From assembly GCF_949987515.2 (NCBI RefSeq), contig NC_082697.1, forward strand, positions 27,411,730-27,475,729: DNA of 64,000 bases. The letters are read 5' to 3'. The notes beneath the pieces are model-generated. The model saw only the letters and a list, made by a program, of their open reading frames with translations. It was not told the DNA's origin and did not search any database. Shown piece by piece: positions 50,201-56,200 of this stretch. Each line of letters opens with the position of its first letter. Positions within the stretch are counted from its first letter, which is position 1. The stretch comes from Delphinus delphis (Eukaryota; Chordata; Mammalia; Artiodactyla; Delphinidae). A program made the translations under genes and the position numbers.

Positions 50201-53200
50201 TATTTCCCAATTTTTGCACACTGAAAATTCGTCAAAAGCTGAGAAAAACAACTAGGCTGCTGGCAAGAGGTAGAGCTGGAGCTGGACCCTAGGTCAGCGT
50301 GACCCCGGCTGCTATATTTACAGCCTCTCCCTAGCTCATCTCTGCGCCTGGGGGACCCATTTACAGTCTCTGCAGAACTTTCATATGGGGGTTCCCCTCA
50401 GCTGCTTGGGAGTCACCTTCCATCCTTCAGCCCTACTTGGTAGACCAACGAGTGTTGGACCGGAGTCGGGAGTAAAGGGCCACAAGCCTCCGCCAGCATG
50501 AGCTTCTGAGGCTCTGTTCCTCTGTCCAAAGGAAGCCGTTTTGCTTTCAGTCATCTCCTCACCTGCAGACCCCACCAGATCTCTGCATGCTTTACTTCAT
50601 TTTGTCCTCACCTGAGGTACTTGTTTTCATGCTCCCCACTTGGCAGACGAGGAAACTGAGGCCCAGGGAGGAGAAAAAGGGACTTTCCCAAGGTCACACG
50701 AGGCGGGACACAGGGAAGTTGGTTGGGCTCCTGTGCTGACGCCAAGAAGGATTGCCCTCCTGTGCCGAGCATCCCAAGCTTGTTTTCCACAGCTGGCCTC
50801 CCTGGGCTCTGACTCTATGCCGGGCGCTGTCTTCAGCCCTGCACGTATATTAATTCATTTAATCTCCACGACAACCCGCAAAGTGGCTTCTACTAGTGTC
50901 CTTGTTTCACAGACAAGAAAGCTGAGGCACAGACTGGCAAAGTGATTGAGAACACACGCCCAGCAAACAGTAGAGATGTGATTCAAATGGAGTCAGTGGA
51001 GCCCCAGGGCCCACGCTCAGTCTCTGTGGGATTTACCCCAGGCCCTGGGCCAAGGATGGAGGTTGTGACAGTGACGAGGCCTAGACGGAAGTTCAGGGTT
51101 CCCTCAGCTTTCAAGGGCTGCCCCTGATGACTGAGGTGCTCGCTGAATTTACTCTGGCAAAAGAGCCCTAGAGAAGTTCTCTTTGGCTGAGGGCCTCCCG
51201 GGAGAAGGGGAAAATCTAGCACCTGTGAGTTTTCCCTCTGATGGCCAAGGGCCTCTCTGTTCCCCAGGCCCCAGTTGGGTACCCAGGGACCAGGTCACAA
51301 TGGACATGTCTTGTTTATTGTGTTGAGAGCGTGGTTTCTGGCATCAGACAGCCTGAGTGTGAACCTGACCTCACCCTTCCTGGTCTTGTGACCTTGGGCA
51401 AGTCACCTCACCTCCTGGTGCCTCAGTTTCCTCATCTGTTAATGGGCAAACAATCTTAGGCTCATTGTGAGAATTCAGTGCAATAATTCCCACAAGGCAC
51501 ATAGGACAGTGTCTGGCGCACAGGAAGTGTTCCGTAAATGCTGGCCATAACTCCTGTTCTATTTCCTTATCTTACCCTCTCGCTGGGAGGCAGGATTTTA
51601 AATTCCACTTTGCAGAGGAACTACTTGATGCAGGTGGCTTCCCCAGGGCCCACAGCTGGTCGGTGGCCCCCCTGGGACATGACCCCTGACTCAGGCCCCA
51701 TTCCAGACATTTCAGAGCTGACTCTGGGGTTAAGCAAATGCTCAGAGGCCAGAGTGTGGGCAGAGCTTCAGGCTGAGGGGCAGACCTGGGGCCTGTTTTC
51801 TCACATTTCCTGCCCAAGGAGTGAAGGCGAAGGGGTCTGTGTGTATCCCAGCCAGGCCAAGCTCTGGGGCCCGGGAGGAGAGAGCCAGAAGCTGCCCGTA
51901 TGGGATGGCCTGCTCCTCTGGGGAATCCTGCGTGAGGGGCTACACTGCCTCTGCTCCCTGCTCATCCCTACGCCCAGGGCATCTGTGCAATCCATTTCTA
52001 GGTTCCCTCCTTGGAACAATAACCCCATTCTTCCAAGAAGTAGATGCTGTTCTCCCCACCCCCTTCCCAGCCCCAAACACTTTAGAGGAGCCAGCGGTGA
52101 GGTTAGGAAATCAAACCTCAAGACATTTTGTTCGGCAACCAAGATTCATTTCTTGTTTGGATAACCGAAGGCTGAAAATGCCAAGAATTTACGGGCAGCC
52201 TGGGGAGGCCAGGGCAGCCGGGAGCCCCGGCCAGTTTGGGAGGATCTTGGGCTGGGCCAGGACCCCACGCTGAGCTCCCGCTGGATGCACTTTCGATCCT
52301 CGTTCAGCCAGGCAAGGCCTCGCGACCGCTGGGCCGAGGGACCGAGTTATTCTGAGGTTTGACGTCAGGGACCTGGAGTGAACAGCAGAGGCTGGGGGGC
52401 TCCTGCCCAGCCTCTGACCCTTCCCTGCTTGGCTTTGGGTGCAGAAGGAGAAGAGAAAGAGGCCCCAGCTGAGCCTGGCTGAGGGGTGGGGTGCTAGCCA
52501 TCGGGCCGGTGTGTCCTGGGTCCTCCAGTGTGGACAGAGCATGTGGACACCGGGGAGGTAGAGGCAGGAGGGATGGATGGCCTAGGGGTGAGGGGAGACC
52601 AGAGCAAGAGACTGGGAGAGACTCAGGTAGACGCCAGCCAGACAGGAGAGAGAATAAGAGTGACAGAGGCACCCACGGAGTTAGAGAAAGCGAGTCAGGC
52701 CACCGTGAGAGCCCTAGGACAAGAGGCAGACAGACACAGAGACAGAGAGAGGCAGAGACACACAGAGAGATCGGCAGAGAGACACAGAGAGATCGGCAGA
52801 GAGGGCCAGCGGTTCTCGGTACAGGTAAGAAAGTGGAGGGCTCCACGGTTTCCGGGTTCAGAGTCTGCCCCGCTCTCAGCAGAAGCTTTGCTACCCTCAG
52901 GTGCTGGGGGTAGGACGGGAGCCTGGGGACTTGCGTTTCCTCACGCTCCTCATGTGAAGGAAAGGGTCTCCTTGGGGGGCACGGGAGAGGGACTTCCTGG
53001 CTGGGAGGCCTGGGGCGCTGAGGCCATGACAGGACAAGAGTGGGGCTTTATCGAGCACCTGCTATGGGTAGATGCTTTCTGGACGCTGCCTCTCTCGACC
53101 CTACATCAAATGTCAGGAGTAGGACCTTTCACTCTCCATCTTGCGGCTGAGGCTCCCAGAGCTAATCTGAGGTGGACCCAGGAGCCAGGCGCTAACCACT

Positions 53201-56200
53201 GGTATGCACGGCCCAGCGAGGGAAGCCTGCTCTCCAGCTGGCTCTGTCCCACCCACCCCGTCCCCCCAGCATTCCTGCTGCAGCTCTTCACCCAGATGAA
53301 GTGGTGGAGCAGAGCCAACGTGCATCCCGCTGAGCTGATAGCCGGCTCCAGACGTGAGTCATTGGGCAGCGGTTCCAGGAGGAGGGAAGAGGAAGAGGAG
53401 ACTAAGAGAAGGAAGGGGAGGGGAGGGGTGCCTGGAGGGGAGTGAGGATGGGGGAGAGGGAGCGGGTGTGGGGCACCCCCATGCACCTTGAGCATAGGCA
53501 GGAGGACACCACAGCAGAGTGCTGAAAGAAGAGAGTAGGTATTGGGGATTGGGGAATTCTGAGGCAGAAGGGAGCACCCCATTGTCTCAGGTCGGGCTTC
53601 CCCCACCTCGTTGACACCCTGCAGAGCTGGAGAAGGAAGCTGGACTTTGGGTCTCGCTGCTGTGCCATTCTGGCAAGTTCCTTCCCCTCTCTGGCCTCAG
53701 TTTGCTCGCCTGTATACTGGGAACAGGGAGAGGGGTTGGGGGCATGGGCTGAGCAGGTATTGGCTATGGCGAGCTTGCAACAGGGAGGCTCTTCCCTGTG
53801 CCGTCCCAGCTGAACGAATCTTGCTGAGAGCTCAGTCTGGGAGGCCAGTCCTCCCCAGTCATCCCTGGTCATCCCTGATGGCGATGGTGATGAGAATATT
53901 TTGAAACTCATTTTTTTTCTCTTCTGGGAGATTACAGCAGGAGCCAAAAAGAGGCCCTCAAATTTCAAATACTGTGAGATAAGCCCAGACCAAGAGAATA
54001 CACAAGAGAAGAGCCAGAGGCAGGTCATGGTCACAGAAGGTAGCAAGCACCCGTGACCAGAGGGAGAGAGATGACTGTTCAGGGGCCTTGTGTCTCTGAG
54101 TCGGGGGCCACATGTCTCATCTGGGAGACGAAGAACTCGAGAATTGCAGGATTTGTGTTTCTCTCCAGGGAGAACTCCTAATAGAAACAGCCAACACTGA
54201 TTGAGAATTTACTGTGCGCCTGGAGCCGGGCAAAGGACTTCATACGCATCATCTCATCAAATATTCATAAAGGTAGATAGTGTTGTCACCACATTTTATA
54301 GGTGAAGAAACAGGCTCAGAGAGGTGAAGCAACTTGCCTCAAGTCACACAGTCAGAAAGGGGCAGAATGGGTCTCGAATCCCAGAAGCTGGGCTCCAGAT
54401 CTGGGGCTCTCACATTCCAGGCTATGCTGCTGCCCAGGAGGTGGCAGGATCCAGAGGAAAGCGACTGCCAATGGGTCTGACCTTGTGGCAGGCTCCACCG
54501 GCACAGGGTGACCTGGCAGTAACCCAAAGACCAAAGGGCATGAAGGGGGCACTCAACCCAAGGGTACCCAGGAGATGGCACAACAAACCTCTGCTTGGAC
54601 CCCAACAGAGACCAGGCAGGATTGGGGACCCCCGAGAATACCAGCATGGACAAGTGACACTCCCTGCCCCAAGGTTACCTGCCACCCTTGGACTGACTTG
54701 ACGAGGATTGAGCTTCCCCCACCCAGTGGTGCAGAGCTCCAAACAGATGATGTTGAGTGGAGTAAAAGCCTACTGCGCTGCTGTATCCCTGCCCAGGTGA
54801 GCTACCCCACGTCTTCATATGTTGTAGCCGGGCAGCAGGCTGTGAGTGGTCTCACTGGTCCTCCCAGCCACCCCTTAACATACTGCTCTTCTCTCCACTT
54901 TGCAGAAGGGAAAACTGAGCCTTGCTTATCAACCGCCACGTGGCAAGTAAGTGCTGGGGCCGGGATGGGAACTCAGGTCCACCTGATTCCCACGTCTGTA
55001 CTCTTTAGCCCCATGGTGCTCCATGGGGACCCCTGCCTGGGATTATCAGGCTACGTGGACAGATACCTGGAGAGGACACTCCACTGCCAGATAAAGAGGC
55101 GAGGGACCTCCTAACCTGAAAACCATTGGTTTAAATCCATCATTTGGCTCAGCCAATGTTATCCAAGCACTAGACACCCAGGGGAGTCAAAGATGGATGA
55201 GAAGGTGAGACCTGGGGGAGAAAAAGCAGGTGGGAGGTGAGAGAAGTGTTCACAGGAGAGGTGACAAGGCCTGAGCCAGGGCAGTGGCCAGGAAGACAGG
55301 AGGATGGCCTGAGAAACTGAGGCAACAGGATGGTTGGGACCTGCTGCCTGGGGGTGAGTTGGGGGTGAAGGACTCCCCAGGGCCATAGATGACCTACTGG
55401 CTGGGTGGTAATGTCTTCAACAGGACAGGTGGGCAGGGGAGGGAAGAGCTGAGTTCCAGGCAGCTTTGGAGTTGAGATACTGTGAGCCCTCGGAGAGGAG
55501 ATCAGGAGCCCATCAGATGTTGGTTTGGTGTCACTGGGGGGCAGGTTGGAGACGGTGCTGCTGGAAGTGACAGGGGCAGCCCTGTGGGTTGTGCCACGAA
55601 GTGTGAGAGGAAGCAAAGAATGGAGACTGTGTCCTAGGAAACACCAACATTTCAGGGTGGGGAAAGGAGCAGGAGTGGCCGGAGAGATTGGAGGATGCTT
55701 GTGCGTCCATGCATTCATCCATTCAACAGACATGAATTGAGCACCTACTATGTGCCAGGCACTGTTCTAGGCCCTGGGAACCCAGTAGTGAACAAAACAG
55801 ACATGGCTCCTCCCTTCTTGGGGCTCACAGACCAAAAGGAATGCTTTTAAGAACAGGTGGTGGTAGGTGTTAAGGGAGAAAACCAAAGCTGAGTAAAGGG
55901 ATAGAGAGTGGCAGAAGGATTGTGGCTATTTTAAATGGGGTGGACAGGCAGGGCCTTTCTGAGGAGGTGACATTTAAGCACTAGACCTGAGGTGGGTCAG
56001 GAGTGAGCCACAGAAGTGTCTGGGTGAGGGGTGTTCCAGGCTGTAAGGATTTTTGTTCAATAAGAGAATAACTAAAGAGAATGGGAGTCCCAGGAGGGTT
56101 TTGAGGAGAGGATCTAGCTTAGGTTTTAACGGGACCCCTCTGTCTGCTGAGTGCAGAATGAACTATGGGGGTCAGGGTGGAAATGGAGCCCAGGGCAGCG

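Noticed and set aside
52528..53445. 305-codon plus-strand open frame
   Set aside because: Lies in intron 1, crosses an AGAG microsatellite, low-complexity composition, no recognisable domain, overlapped by open frames on the other strand.
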